This document shows, in pieces, positions 9,950 to 19,441 of a stretch of 64,000 nucleotides of DNA. Position numbers and translations under genes: made by a program. Origin of the DNA: Chelativorans intermedius (GTDB lineage: Bacteria > Pseudomonadota > Alphaproteobacteria > Rhizobiales > Rhizobiaceae). Location of the stretch: assembly GCF_025398255.1 (NCBI RefSeq), contig NZ_JAODNW010000022.1, positions 44,797-108,796 of the forward strand, written 5' to 3'. The notes beneath the pieces are model-generated. The model was not told where the DNA came from. It saw only the letters and a list, made by a program, of their open reading frames with translations, and made no database searches. Positions within the stretch are counted from its first letter, which is position 1. Each line of letters opens with the position of its first letter.

Positions 9950-11014
9950 TCAGCCCCGCCCCAGCGCTTTGGCCACCGTGCCGATTCCTAGGGAGCGGTT
10001 TGTCGCGGCGATCGAGCGTGCGGCGTCGCGTTCCCGCCCGGTCAGGGCGCGGATCGCATCGATGGTCTCGGGGATTACAATCGCTTGGTTGTCGACCATG
10101 TAAGCGTAAAAGAGCTCGTCACCCTCGACCTTCAGCATGTCGGCCCAAAGCGCCACCTCGTAGAGGTTGTCGTGCGGACGCCCGAGATCAGCCATCATCT
10201 CCTTGACCGCGTTGATCGCCGAAAGGCCATCGCCGATCTCGATCAGCGCGATCCGCGACGAGGCGCGGAAGGCCTCGAGCACTTCCTCCTTGCTCGCCTC
10301 GCGGGTCAGCTGGACCGTCCAGTAGTGCAGGTGCGCCAGCGTCTCGGGAACCTTGACCGCCATCGTGACGACGTCGAGCTCGGGGTCGACACTCTGCGCG
10401 TCGGGGCCTTGGTGGCTCGGAATCTCGGGCTCGGGGACTAGCGTGTTCATGATGCCGCCGAGATGGCTCTCCCACGGGTCTGTCGCCCGCCTGAGCAGTG
10501 TGCCGCGGGCGCGGCGCAGGAGGCCCGCCTGCTTCAGCGCCGACAGCGTGCGGACCGTCGATGTCGTGTTGCACGAGACGACGCGGGTGCAGTCCCGCCC
10601 GACGGCGCTTTGGTAGTTCGACTCGGCGACGAAGGAGTGGCCGGTCACTTCATGCTTTTCGCCACCCTGCAGGATGAACTTCGTCCCCCTTTGCCGATAG
10701 ATCTCGACGTTTCTCGCGGCGACCTTCTTCGGCGTGCAGTCGACGATCACGTCAGCGGTCCCGAGCAGGTCGTCGAGGGTGCCGGAGAGATCGAGCCCTG
10801 CCTCCCTCATCGAAGCGCCCCGGTCCTCGGCGGAAGCGTAGAGGAGAAAGCCCTTGCGCGCCGCCATCCTGAGGCGCCAGTCGGCTGTGATGTCGGCGAC
10901 ACCGGCGATCTCCATGTCCTCCTGTGCCGCGACCGCATCGGCAACGCGCTTGCCGATGACGCCGTAGCCGTTCACCGCAACTCGGATCCTCGATTGTTCG
11001 GCCATGATGTTCAC
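9950..11014 (-). CDS. Type II (archaeal-type) glyceraldehyde-3-phosphate dehydrogenase
   Basis: This 354-residue protein matches the archaeal GAPDH class rather than the normal bacterial GapA. It has an N-terminal VAVNGYGVIGKRVADAV Rossmann segment (11-29), the conserved DCTPKKVAARN segment, and the catalytic cysteine in SCNTTS (Cys148). The GDGLSAINAVKEMMAD and C-terminal IVIPETIDAIRA segments also fit. The enzyme oxidises glyceraldehyde-3-phosphate with NAD(P). The start overlaps the stop of the dehydrogenase gene as ATGA; a Met at residue 4 is an alternative. An archaeal-type GAPDH in an alphaproteobacterial plasmid operon implies ancient lateral transfer of the cassette. Confidence 0.88.
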   Translation of the reverse strand: MNIMAEQSRIRVAVNGYGVIGKRVADAVAAQEDMEIAGVADITADWRLRMAARKGFLLYASAEDRGASMREAGLDLSGTLDDLLGTADVIVDCTPKKVAARNVEIYRQRGTKFILQGGEKHEVTGHSFVAESNYQSAVGRDCTRVVSCNTTSTVRTLSALKQAGLLRRARGTLLRRATDPWESHLGGIMNTLVPEPEIPSHQGPDAQSVDPELDVVTMAVKVPETLAHLHYWTVQLTREASKEEVLEAFRASSRIALIEIGDGLSAINAVKEMMADLGRPHDNLYEVALWADMLKVEGDELFYAYMVDNQAIVIPETIDAIRALTGRERDAARSIAATNRSLGIGTVAKALGRG

Positions 11015-12045
11015 TCCTTGCTGTTCGGGTTGCTCACGACCGGCGCCACCACCAGGTTCTGCGGCCGGCCCTCGGCGAAGGCGCGGATGTTCTCGACCGT
11101 GGTCTCGGCGATCCGCTGGACCGCCTCGCGCGTGTTGAATGCGCTGTGCGGCGTGATGACCACGTTCCGCATGCGCAGAAGCACGTGGTTCGCGACGAGA
11201 TTGCGGAGGTCGTGCTGCTCGCAGTAGATCGAGCAGATCAGCTCCGCCTCCTCGCGGATGAGCGGCTCGTCGGGTAATACGTCGAGACCGGCCGCCGCCA
11301 CCTTGCCGCTGTTCAGCGCCTGGATCAGAGCCCGCGTGTCGATGAGGTCGCCCCGCGCGGTGTTGATCACGACGACACCGTCCTTCATCTTCGCGAAAGT
11401 GCGCGCCGACAGCATGTGCCGGGTCTCGGGCAGCGACGGCACGTTGAGGCTGATGACGTCGGCCTCGGCGTAGAGCGTGGGCAGGTCGGTGTAGTGGAAC
11501 CCAAGCTCGGCCGCCAGCCGTGGCTCCGCGCGGACGTCGTGGGCGAGCACCCGCATCTGAAAGCCGCGTGCGATGCGGATGACGTGCTGGCCGATCCTTC
11601 CCGTGCCGATCACGCCCAGCGTCTTGCCGGCGAGGTCGAAGCCCTGCAGTCCCTCGGGCGAGAAGTGGCCGCGCTGCGCCCGCTCCATCGCCTCGGGCAT
11701 GCGGTGGCTGATGGCGAGGAGCAAGGCGAACACGTGCTCGGCCACTGTGTTCTCGCCGTAGCTTGGGACGTTCGCCACCGCGATCCCGTGCAATGCACAG
11801 TAATCGATGTCGATGTGGTCGAATCCGGTCGAGCGGGTGGCGATCAGCCGCAGCAGCGGCATCTGCTCCAGCACGGTCCGATCGAGGCGAGAGAAGATGA
11901 AGGTCGAGACGATCTCGGCGTCCGCATGCGCTTGCGCAGTCTCGTGGTCGAGCGCACGCTCGACGTGAACGATCTGTTGGCCGTCCGTCAGGGGCTCAAA
12001 GGTAGCAATTTCGCGCGGCTCCGCCTCAAACAGAACGATCTTCAT
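11011..12045 (-). CDS. D-2-hydroxyacid dehydrogenase (D-lactate dehydrogenase-like)
   Basis: This is a 344-residue NAD-dependent D-isomer 2-hydroxyacid dehydrogenase. It has the cofactor motif GTGRIG at 147-152 and the catalytic set Arg231 (NTARGD), Glu260 (LPDEP) and His300 (TPHSAF). Two aromatic-poor segments near 270-290 (ELICSIYCEQHDL) suggest the lactate-dehydrogenase-like branch. It probably reduces pyruvate to D-lactate and regenerates NAD. It overlaps its neighbours by ATGA on both sides, so it belongs to one operon with GH65, GAPDH and glucan phosphorylase. A lactate permease further down the same strand agrees with a lactate role, though substrate is inferred. Confidence 0.82.
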   Translation of the reverse strand: MKIVLFEAEPREIATFEPLTDGQQIVHVERALDHETAQAHADAEIVSTFIFSRLDRTVLEQMPLLRLIATRSTGFDHIDIDYCALHGIAVANVPSYGENTVAEHVFALLLAISHRMPEAMERAQRGHFSPEGLQGFDLAGKTLGVIGTGRIGQHVIRIARGFQMRVLAHDVRAEPRLAAELGFHYTDLPTLYAEADVISLNVPSLPETRHMLSARTFAKMKDGVVVINTARGDLIDTRALIQALNSGKVAAAGLDVLPDEPLIREEAELICSIYCEQHDLRNLVANHVLLRMRNVVITPHSAFNTREAVQRIAETTVENIRAFAEGRPQNLVVAPVVSNPNSKE

Positions 12046-14525
12046 CGCAAGTCTCCCACGGCGTCGTTCTCCGCGTCGCTGGTGCGGCGCGGCTCTTCTT
12101 TCTTCGGGCGCCAGCCGTCTTCTGCCCGCTCGCAGCCGAAGCTCAGAGTCTCGCCAGCCCTGAACTGGTGCAGCTGGTCACGCACCCCGATGCGCTCGAA
12201 ACCCGCCCAGCCGTACGGTGCCGAGACGGTGATCTCCTCGCAGCCCACATGCAGATGCAGCCAACTTCCGTGATGCAGGATCTTGAGGCGCAGCCCTTGC
12301 AGCTCGTTCGGCAGGCAAGGCGTGAGCCAGAGGACGCCGTCCCGCAGCTCAAGTCCGGTCTGTGCGCGCTGCACCAGATCGACCGTCCCCGCCATGGCGC
12401 CGAGATGGATGCCCTCGGCGGTGGTGCCGCCCTGGATGTCGGAGACGTCGCTCTCGAGCGCATCGTGCAGGAGTTGCCACGATCGCGCTCGGTTGCGCCG
12501 CGCCAGAACCCAAGAATGGACGACCCGGCTCAGCGTCGAGCCGTGCGACGTGCGCGCGAGGTAGTAGTCAACTGTTGCGGGAATCACCTCGGGGCTGAAG
12601 TCGTAGCTAAGCGACCCAAGGAGCTCGCGGAGCTCGTCCGAGGAGAATAGGTAGAAAAGCATTAGCACGTCGGCCTGCTTCGAGGCTTTGTAGCGGTTCA
12701 CGCTGTCGCCCTCGGCCTCGAGGATCCGGTCGAGGCGCTGGATGTCGCCGTACTTCTCGCGGTAGGCATCCCAGTCGAGTTCGGCGAGCTCGTCGTAGCC
12801 GTCGAACTGCGCGATGATCCCGTTATCGAGGAACGGGACGTGCAGGCGCCGGCTAATCTCGTCCCAGCGCGCCCGCTCGTCGTCGCCGATCTCTAGCATC
12901 CGCTCGAGTTCGCGGCGTCGCTCTGGTTGGACGAGGTCCAGCACCTCTGCGGCGCGGCGCAGGACCCACGCGGCCATGACATTGGTGTAAGCGTTATTGT
13001 CGAGGCCCGGCTCGTCGCGCCAGGGATAGGCGTCGTGGAACTCGTCGGGGCCCATCACGCCGGCGATCCCGTAGCGCCCGAGCGGCTCGTCCCAGGTGGC
13101 GACGCTGGCCCAGAAGCGAGCGATCTCGATCAGCATCTCGGCGCCGTGCCGGTCCAGGAAGGTTCGGTCGCCAGTCGCCTGCCAATGGCGCCATACATTG
13201 AGCGCAATCGCGGCACTGACATGGCGCTGACGGTTCGAGTTGTCGGGCGTCCAGCGCCCCGAGCGGGGATTGAGGTGCAGCACCTGGCTCTCCTCCCGGC
13301 CGCTCGACCCGCTCTGCCAAGGGAACATGGCGCCTTCGTGCCCGGCCTCCCGGGCGAGCCGCCGCGCCTCGGGCAGGCGGCGGTAGCGGTAGAGTAGGAG
13401 CGCCCGCGAGATGCTGGGAAAATGCGCGTCGAGATAAGGCAGGATGAAGAGCTCGTCCCAGAAGATGTGTCCGCGATAGGCCTCGCCGTGCAGCCCGCGA
13501 GCCGGCACCCCGGCGTCGAGATCCACGGTATTCGGCGATACTGTCTGCAGCAGGTGAAAGATGTGCAAGCGCAAGAGCACCTGCGTGCGCGGGTGCCGCT
13601 CGACCACGATGTCGCCGCGGTCCCAGAGCGCCTTCCAAGCGAGCGCGTGCGAGGCGAGAAGCCCGGCGAAGTCTTCGGCCATGACGACCGCCTGCACCGC
13701 CGCCTCGGTCGGCTCGGAGATCGCCCGGTCGCGGCTGGTGTAGAGTGCGACGATCTTTTCCACCGTCAAACTCTGCCCCCGCCCAATGGGGCAGGCGAGC
13801 GTGTGCGTCGCGCGGCCCTTCTCGTGAGCGGACTCCCGCGCCACCTCGACTGGTGATCCGTCGCGGAAGACGCGGGTGCGGCCCGCCTCGGCAATCCGAA
13901 TGTGCGACTGGTTCGTCTCGGCGACCAGCAGCATTGCGTCCTCGCCCAGGTCGCAGACCTCGAGCGGTGCCAGGTGGTTGCTGCTGAGCTGCCGGTAGCG
14001 CTCTACGCCGGCGTTGATAACGCGGCCATTGATCGCCGAGCGGACTTCGACGGCGCCGGACCAGTTCTCAGCCGTGAGCGTCATCTCAATCGCGGCGAGG
14101 TTCTGGTGACGCATGTGTACGAGGCGTCGCGAGGTGACCGAGGTCTCGCGTCCCAATTCGTCACGCACCCGCATGCGCCGCTGCAGCAAGCCTAGGCGGA
14201 TGTCGAGCTCCTGTGTGTAGGACAGGACTTCCATACGCGACAGGTTCAGCCACTCGCCGCCCTGGGCCCGGAAGCTCAACGGCAGCCAGTTCGGTAGGTT
14301 GACGAGATCCTCATTTTCGATGCGGCGCCCGGCAAGCTCCGTCACGCGGCGGTTGTAGCCGCAAGTGAGATAGGTGCCTGGGTAGTGGACGCCATCGGCC
14401 TCCGTCTCTTCGGCCGCGCCACGCGTCGCGAAGTAGCCGTTTCCGAGCGTACACAGTGCCTCGCGCACCCCCTCCTGCGCCGGATCGAAGCCTTCGTAGA
14501 CGAGCTTCCAGCCGCTGTCAGACAT
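12042..14525 (-). CDS. Glycoside hydrolase family 65 disaccharide phosphorylase
   Basis: This 827-residue protein has the full GH65 layout: an N-terminal beta-sandwich, a long linker, and an (alpha/alpha)6 barrel with GLHGEAYRGHIFWDELF (about 344-360) and the catalytic acid in MGPDEFHD (Glu495), followed by the C-terminal jelly-roll. GH65 members phosphorolyse trehalose, maltose or kojibiose to beta-glucose-1-phosphate and glucose. The specificity cannot be read directly. The fused beta-phosphoglucomutase and trehalose-6-phosphatase immediately upstream, with an 8-base overlap, favours trehalose or maltose as substrate. Confidence 0.9.
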   Translation of the reverse strand: MSDSGWKLVYEGFDPAQEGVREALCTLGNGYFATRGAAEETEADGVHYPGTYLTCGYNRRVTELAGRRIENEDLVNLPNWLPLSFRAQGGEWLNLSRMEVLSYTQELDIRLGLLQRRMRVRDELGRETSVTSRRLVHMRHQNLAAIEMTLTAENWSGAVEVRSAINGRVINAGVERYRQLSSNHLAPLEVCDLGEDAMLLVAETNQSHIRIAEAGRTRVFRDGSPVEVARESAHEKGRATHTLACPIGRGQSLTVEKIVALYTSRDRAISEPTEAAVQAVVMAEDFAGLLASHALAWKALWDRGDIVVERHPRTQVLLRLHIFHLLQTVSPNTVDLDAGVPARGLHGEAYRGHIFWDELFILPYLDAHFPSISRALLLYRYRRLPEARRLAREAGHEGAMFPWQSGSSGREESQVLHLNPRSGRWTPDNSNRQRHVSAAIALNVWRHWQATGDRTFLDRHGAEMLIEIARFWASVATWDEPLGRYGIAGVMGPDEFHDAYPWRDEPGLDNNAYTNVMAAWVLRRAAEVLDLVQPERRRELERMLEIGDDERARWDEISRRLHVPFLDNGIIAQFDGYDELAELDWDAYREKYGDIQRLDRILEAEGDSVNRYKASKQADVLMLFYLFSSDELRELLGSLSYDFSPEVIPATVDYYLARTSHGSTLSRVVHSWVLARRNRARSWQLLHDALESDVSDIQGGTTAEGIHLGAMAGTVDLVQRAQTGLELRDGVLWLTPCLPNELQGLRLKILHHGSWLHLHVGCEEITVSAPYGWAGFERIGVRDQLHQFRAGETLSFGCERAEDGWRPKKEEPRRTSDAENDAVGDLR

Positions 14526-16119
14526 GGCCGCGCTCCTTCAGGACAGTAGTGAGATCTTCCAAAAAGCGCTGGACGTCGGCGGGGCGGTCGAGCACGTAAC
14601 GGGCGGCGGTTTCACGTGCCGGGCACCCGACCAGGATGCCGACGCCGCGCTGGGTCAGCACCGCGAAGGCGTCCTCGTCGGTCGTGTCGTCGCCGACATA
14701 GAACGGCACGACGTCAGCTTCATCGAGCTCGAGCGCCTCCAGCACCCACAGCACGGCCTTCCCCTTGTCCCAGTCGAAGCGGGGACGGAGCTCGAAGACC
14801 TTCTTACCGAAGGTCTTGCGCAAGTCGGCAAATTCGGCGAGGACCCGGTCAACGGCGTCCTCGACCGTCGGCACCTCATCTTCAGCGACCTGCCGATAGT
14901 GGACGGCGATGGCGAACCGCTTGGGCTCGACGAGCGCACCCTCGACCCCCGCAAGGACCTTGCCGAGGCGCTCGGCCGCCTCGCGGACCGCCGCCGCAAA
15001 GCCCGCGCCTTCCTCGTGTTGCACCTTGAGGCCGCGCGGACCGGAGATGTCGAAGCCGTGGCTGCCGGCATAGACGAGCTCATTGAGCCCGACCAGCCTC
15101 TCCACGTCGGCGCGGTCACGGCCCGAGATGATTCCGACCATGCAGCGCCGGGCGAGCGCCTTGACGGCGGCGCGCGTGCCCTCGGACAGGATCGCCTCGT
15201 CCGGCCGCGCGACGATCGGCGTGAGGGTGCCGTCGTAGTCGAGAAAAACGGCTGCGCGCTTTCCATCCAGAAGCCGGCCGATCTCGCCGGGCCGATCAAG
15301 GATCCGGGGAACGGCATGCACGGACTGGCACGGGGCCGTCGGTCGTGTTCGGATGTGCAGCCCGGCGAGGTCCGACACCACGAGGTCGGCGCCACTCCTC
15401 CGGAGCTCCGCCGCCTGGCTGGAGCGGTCGACGCCGACGACCAAGGCGAACCCGCCGGCTCGGCCGGCCTGGACGCCACTGATCGCATCCTCAATGACCA
15501 TAGCCCTGTCCGGTTCAGCGCCGAGACGCTCGGCGGCGACGAGGAAGAGGTCGGGTCGCGGCTTGCCTTTCAGGCCAAGCCGCGCAGCGTCGTTGCCGTC
15601 GATGCAGACGTCGAACAGGTCGGCGAGGCCGCCCGCGTCCAGCACGGCGCGGGCGTTCCGGCTCGAGGACACGAGCGCCGTCTTGACGCCGCGGTCGCGA
15701 AGCCGCCGGATCAGCGCCACTGTGCTCTCGAAGACTTCGACGCCGTCCTGTTTCAAGCTGTCGCGGAAGTACCGGTTCTTCCTGTTGCCGAGCCCGCAGA
15801 CGGTCTCCTGGTCGGGCGGGTCGGACGGATCGCCGCGGGGCAGCGCGATGCCGCGCGACTCCAGGAAGCTCGCCACGCCGTCGTAGCGCGGCTTGCCGTC
15901 GACGTATCGCCGATAGTCCTTGTCGATGTCGAAAGGTTGGAACGGCTCTCCGGTTTCATCGGCCCGCCGTCCCAGGTACTCGTCGAAGAGCCGCTTCCAC
16001 GAAGCGGCGTGCACCCGGGCGGTCCGGGTCACAACGCCGTCGAGATCGAAGACCGCGGCGTCGAAGTCCTGGATGCGCAGCCCGGCATCGTCACAATAGG
16101 AACATTCCGTGTCGCTCAT
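14518..16119 (-). CDS. Fused beta-phosphoglucomutase / trehalose-6-phosphate phosphatase
   Basis: This 533-residue protein contains two HAD enzymes. Residues about 18-255 are a beta-phosphoglucomutase: FDLDGVV with Asp25/Asp27, VSSSRNA, and VIEDAISGVQAG. Residues about 285-525 are an OtsB-like trehalose-phosphatase: FLDYDGTLTPI with Asp294/Asp296, GIISGRDR, a YAGSHGFDI cap segment and GDDTTDEDAF. The first half converts beta-glucose-1-phosphate to glucose-6-phosphate and the second makes trehalose from trehalose-6-phosphate. With the adjacent GH65 phosphorylase in between, the pair would carry trehalose-6-phosphate through trehalose to glucose-6-phosphate plus glucose. Confidence 0.9.
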   Translation of the reverse strand: MSDTECSYCDDAGLRIQDFDAAVFDLDGVVTRTARVHAASWKRLFDEYLGRRADETGEPFQPFDIDKDYRRYVDGKPRYDGVASFLESRGIALPRGDPSDPPDQETVCGLGNRKNRYFRDSLKQDGVEVFESTVALIRRLRDRGVKTALVSSSRNARAVLDAGGLADLFDVCIDGNDAARLGLKGKPRPDLFLVAAERLGAEPDRAMVIEDAISGVQAGRAGGFALVVGVDRSSQAAELRRSGADLVVSDLAGLHIRTRPTAPCQSVHAVPRILDRPGEIGRLLDGKRAAVFLDYDGTLTPIVARPDEAILSEGTRAAVKALARRCMVGIISGRDRADVERLVGLNELVYAGSHGFDISGPRGLKVQHEEGAGFAAAVREAAERLGKVLAGVEGALVEPKRFAIAVHYRQVAEDEVPTVEDAVDRVLAEFADLRKTFGKKVFELRPRFDWDKGKAVLWVLEALELDEADVVPFYVGDDTTDEDAFAVLTQRGVGILVGCPARETAARYVLDRPADVQRFLEDLTTVLKERGHV

Positions 16120-16235
16120 CGTGCCGTTCTCCTTTCATCTGCGGGACGCACCGCAAACACCCGCCCTCCGCGCTCACCCCGCCTGCGCCTTGCGTCCTCC
16201 GCTTTCCGCCGCCGCGACCTCGCGCTGCGCGATTG

Positions 16236-16339
16236 AGGGGGACCATCTCGCCGAGCGAGGCGTTCTTACCGCCGACGCGCGCGACGTCGTTCAGCGTAAG
16301 CTCATCAAACCAAGCGACCTGCTTTCCGTCGCTTCTCAT
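16236..16339 (-). pseudogene. Phosphoenolpyruvate synthase remnant (N-terminus)
   Basis: From ATG 16339, preceded by a GAGGCGGCG purine stretch, the frame reads MRSDGKQVAWFDELTLNDVA then RVGGKNASLGEMV. This is the conserved start of the PEP-synthase/PPDK nucleotide-binding domain (VGGKNASLGEM). The homology then stops and the frame continues as low-complexity Gly/Arg sequence into the start of the next gene. About 750 residues of the normal enzyme are missing. It marks a deletion inside the sugar-phosphate operon and suggests that the ancestral cassette also made PEP from pyruvate. Confidence 0.75.
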
Positions 16340-16466
16340 CGCCGCCTCCTTGTTGGGTTCATCAGTGATGGTCATTTCTCGATGCAGAACCTATGGCCAA
16401 TGGTGGCCCCACATGCGAAGTCGACACGAGCGGAGCGGTCACCTGCCTTCGTTGGTGAACCGCCGC

Positions 16467-17123
16467 TCATCGCGGCACCTCACCCGCTTGACCGGTCAAA
16501 CGGGGCACGAATGCCGGCACGCGACGGGCATACTGCTCGTAGGCGTTAGCAAACTGGGCGAGCGCCTCGCGCTCCTCTTGGCGGGCCAGGTGGACATACA
16601 TCCATACCAGCACCGGGAACATCGCGAGAGTGAGCAGCGTCGGCCACTGGAAGAGGAAGCCGAGCATAACCAGCACGAAGCCCACATACTGCGGATGGCG
16701 GATACGGGCGTAGGGACCCGTGGTGGCGAGCTCATTGCGTTGTTGCGCAACGTAAAGCACACGCCAGGCTGTCGAGATCAGGATGAAGCCGCCGCCAATT
16801 AGCAAAAAGCTCAACAGATGAAACGGCCCGAAATGCGGGTTGGCCTTCCAACCGAAGAGCATCTCAAGCAAATGCCCGGCATCATGCGAGAACCAGTCGA
16901 TGCTCGGAAACCGGCTCTGGAGCCATCCGGAGAGGAAATAGAGCGTCAGCGGAAAGCCGTACATCTCAGTGAAAAGCGCAACGATGAAGGCGCTGAAGGC
17001 GCCAAAGGAGCGCCAGTCGTGTGCCGTCTTCGGCTTGAAGAAGCTGAAGGCGAACAGGATGAAGACCGCAGAGTTGACGATCACCAGGACCCAGAGGCCG
17101 TAAGCCGAGGCGGTCTCGTTCAT
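16467..17123 (-). CDS. Isoprenylcysteine carboxylmethyltransferase-like membrane methyltransferase
   Basis: This 218-residue membrane protein has about five hydrophobic segments. It has the ICMT/PEMT-type C-terminal signature: TGPYARIRHPQYVGFVLVML, then a Glu/Arg-rich helix (RQEEREAL) and a YEQYARRVP ending. Members methylate membrane or lipid-linked substrates with SAM; the substrate here is unknown. The ATG at 17123 is preferred over an upstream start because it overlaps the DUF2933 stop as ATGA. Together with DUF2933 and CopB it forms a copper-linked membrane cluster often seen in such plasmids. Confidence 0.75.
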   Translation of the reverse strand: MNETASAYGLWVLVIVNSAVFILFAFSFFKPKTAHDWRSFGAFSAFIVALFTEMYGFPLTLYFLSGWLQSRFPSIDWFSHDAGHLLEMLFGWKANPHFGPFHLLSFLLIGGGFILISTAWRVLYVAQQRNELATTGPYARIRHPQYVGFVLVMLGFLFQWPTLLTLAMFPVLVWMYVHLARQEEREALAQFANAYEQYARRVPAFVPRLTGQAGEVPR

Positions 17124-17350
17124 TTGCTGCCTCCATTCCCATGGCCGCCATGCCCACCGTGCATGAAGAGGTGCACGAGGACACATGCTGCCAGCAAAAG
17201 CCCAATGCCCAGATTGCCTGCGAACAGATGGACGCGGTGCTCGTATGCAAGTAGCAGCGCAGCGACGGCGAGGAACACAAGAAGGGTGATGCCCGTCCGC
17301 GATTTCCAGAAGCTGCCGCCCTGCGGCTCATGATTGTGGTGTTCGGTCAT
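17120..17350 (-). CDS. DUF2933 small membrane protein
   Basis: This 76-residue protein has a hydrophilic His-rich start (TEHHNHEPQGG), two hydrophobic helices and a His/Gly-rich tail (FMHGGHGGHGNGGSK), the usual DUF2933 layout. The family is frequently encoded next to copper ATPases and multicopper oxidases. The His-rich ends may bind metal, which is inferred from composition. It starts 17 bases after the CopB gene and overlaps the methyltransferase start by ATGA. Confidence 0.75.
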   Translation of the reverse strand: MTEHHNHEPQGGSFWKSRTGITLLVFLAVAALLLAYEHRVHLFAGNLGIGLLLAACVLVHLFMHGGHGGHGNGGSK

Positions 17351-17367
17351 TCTGATCCCTCCAACGA

Positions 17368-19440
17368 TCAGCTTTCGGCGAGGCCGAGGGCGGCGATGTC
17401 CTTTCGGCGGCGCTCGAGAAGCTTGGCGTTGATCGCGACGACGACAGTGCTCGCCGACATCAGCGCGGCGCCGACGGCCGGGGTCAGAACGATGCCCCAG
17501 GCATAGGCGACACCGGCAGCGAGCGGGATCGCCACCACGTTGTAGCCGGCCCCAAGCACGAAGTTCTCGATCATCTTGCGGTAGGTCGCGCGCGACAGCG
17601 CCAGGATGGCGGTCACGTCGCGCGGATCATTGCGGACGAGCACGATGTCGGCCGACTGTACCGCCACGTCGGTCCCTGCACCGATGGCGATACCGCAATC
17701 CGCCTGCACCAGCGCCGGGGCGTCGTTGACGCCGTCACCGACCATAGCCACGGACTTGCCGCGGCTTTGCACCTCGCGCACCTTCTCCGCCTTCTGGTCG
17801 GGCAGGACCTCGGCGAAGTAATCGTCGAGGCCGAGCTCGGCGGCGACGCTCTTTGCCACCGCCCGGGCATCGCCGGTCAGCATCATGCACTCGATGCCCA
17901 TCTCCTTGAGCTTCCTCACCGCTTCGCGCGACTCCTTGCGGACGATGTCGGCCAGCGCGATAGCGCCGACCAGTGCGTCATCGACGAGGACATAGACCAC
18001 CGTCTTGCCTTGCTCGTTGGCGCGCTCGACATCGGTGCTCTCAACGCCGATGTCACGGCGGCGCAGGTAGCCAGGGCTGACCACCTTGACGTCCCGTCCG
18101 TCGACGACAGCCTCGGTGCCTTCGCCGGTCAGGTTGCGAAAATCCCGAACTGGCTTGGGCCGGATGCCCTTCTCCTCGGCTGAACGAATCACACCACGGG
18201 CAATCGGGTGCTCGGACTGGCTCTCAATCGCAGCAGCCCAGGCCAGCACCTCGTCGGCCCCCATGTCGCCGAGAGGAATAACGTCTGCGACGCCGAACCG
18301 GCCCTCAGTCAACGTTCCTGTCTTGTCGAATATTACCGCGTCGAGGTTGCGCGCCCGTTCGAAGCTCGCCCGCTCCCGGATCAGCAGGCCACTCGTGGCG
18401 CTGAGTCGGGTGCTGACCGCGACGACCAGCGGCACTGCCAGGCCGAGAGCATGCGGGCAGGCGATGACCAGCACTGTAACGGCGCGCGCGATCGCAAACT
18501 CGATGGGAGCGCCGAGGGAGAGCCAGACGACAAGCGTGACCGTCCCGATCACGATTGCCGTGTAGGTCAGGATATTTGCCCCGGTGTCGGCCAGGTTCTG
18601 GCTGCGCGAGCGGGACTCCTGCGCACGACGCACCATTTCGATGACCTGCGCGAGGTAGGTCTCGCTCCCTGTCTTGCGGATCTCGATGGTGATTGCGCCC
18701 TCGCCGTTTACGGCGCCGCCGATCACCTCGTCGCCCTCGTTCCGCTCGACGGGCTTCGATTCCCCCGTCAACATGGATTCGTCGAGGCTGGTGCGGCCCT
18801 CGACGATCACGCCGTCGGTGGGCACCTTGGCGCCTGGTCGGACCAGCACCCGGTCGCCGGCCACGAGCTCGGTGACCTGCACCTCCTCGGTGCTACCGTC
18901 GGGCCGGAGCCGGTCCGCCGTCGCGGGCATGAGCTTGACTAGCGCCTCGAGCGCGGCCGAAGCGCCCATGACAGAGCGCATCTCGATCCAGTGCCCGAGC
19001 AGCATCACGTCGATCAGCGTCGCGAGCTCCCAGAAGAACGGCTCGCCGGCAAGGCCGAAGACGGTGGCGGTCGAGTAGAGGTAGGCGACGCTGATCGCCA
19101 TCGAGATCAGCGTCATCATGCCGGTCTGCCGCTTCCTGATCTCCCCGACGAAGCCTTTCAGGAAGGGCCAACCGCCATAGAAGAAGACGACCGACGACAG
19201 TGCGAACAAGACAAACCGGGATCCGGCGAAGCGAAGAGCCTCGCCGAGCCCCAGGAAGTCCTGGATCATCGGCGACAGCAGCAGGATCGGAACCGTGAGG
19301 ACCAGCGATACCCAGAAGCGACGCTTGAAGTCGGCGATCATTGCGCCGTGGTCGTGCCCGCCCTCCGCGTGCCCTGTGTGATCCTGCGTCGTGGCGGCGT
19401 GATCATGCTTACCGCTGGCGTGATGTTCCTGGCCCTTCAT
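17368..19440 (-). CDS. copB: Copper-translocating P1B-type ATPase, CopB (CPH) class
   Basis: This 690-residue heavy-metal ATPase has a short His-rich N-terminus (GHDHGAM, no CxxC metal-binding domain), eight membrane segments, TGES at 225-228, the metal site CPH at 328-330, the phosphorylated Asp372 in DKTGTLTEG, and a [10 protein letters not shown] hinge. The CPH motif is typical of CopB ATPases that export Cu(II)/Cu(I) or silver. The start MKGQEHHAS at 19440 follows the PRPP-synthetase stop by one base; a longer start at 19470 would overlap that gene and is less likely. A degraded second copy lies at 32899-33220. Confidence 0.9.
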   Translation of the reverse strand: MKGQEHHASGKHDHAATTQDHTGHAEGGHDHGAMIADFKRRFWVSLVLTVPILLLSPMIQDFLGLGEALRFAGSRFVLFALSSVVFFYGGWPFLKGFVGEIRKRQTGMMTLISMAISVAYLYSTATVFGLAGEPFFWELATLIDVMLLGHWIEMRSVMGASAALEALVKLMPATADRLRPDGSTEEVQVTELVAGDRVLVRPGAKVPTDGVIVEGRTSLDESMLTGESKPVERNEGDEVIGGAVNGEGAITIEIRKTGSETYLAQVIEMVRRAQESRSRSQNLADTGANILTYTAIVIGTVTLVVWLSLGAPIEFAIARAVTVLVIACPHALGLAVPLVVAVSTRLSATSGLLIRERASFERARNLDAVIFDKTGTLTEGRFGVADVIPLGDMGADEVLAWAAAIESQSEHPIARGVIRSAEEKGIRPKPVRDFRNLTGEGTEAVVDGRDVKVVSPGYLRRRDIGVESTDVERANEQGKTVVYVLVDDALVGAIALADIVRKESREAVRKLKEMGIECMMLTGDARAVAKSVAAELGLDDYFAEVLPDQKAEKVREVQSRGKSVAMVGDGVNDAPALVQADCGIAIGAGTDVAVQSADIVLVRNDPRDVTAILALSRATYRKMIENFVLGAGYNVVAIPLAAGVAYAWGIVLTPAVGAALMSASTVVVAINAKLLERRRKDIAALGLAES

Positions 19441-19441
19441 G

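Noticed and set aside
14524..16236. 570-residue plus-strand frame
   Set aside because: Antisense shadow of the beta-phosphoglucomutase/trehalose phosphatase fusion; composition typical of a GC-rich complementary frame, no domain.
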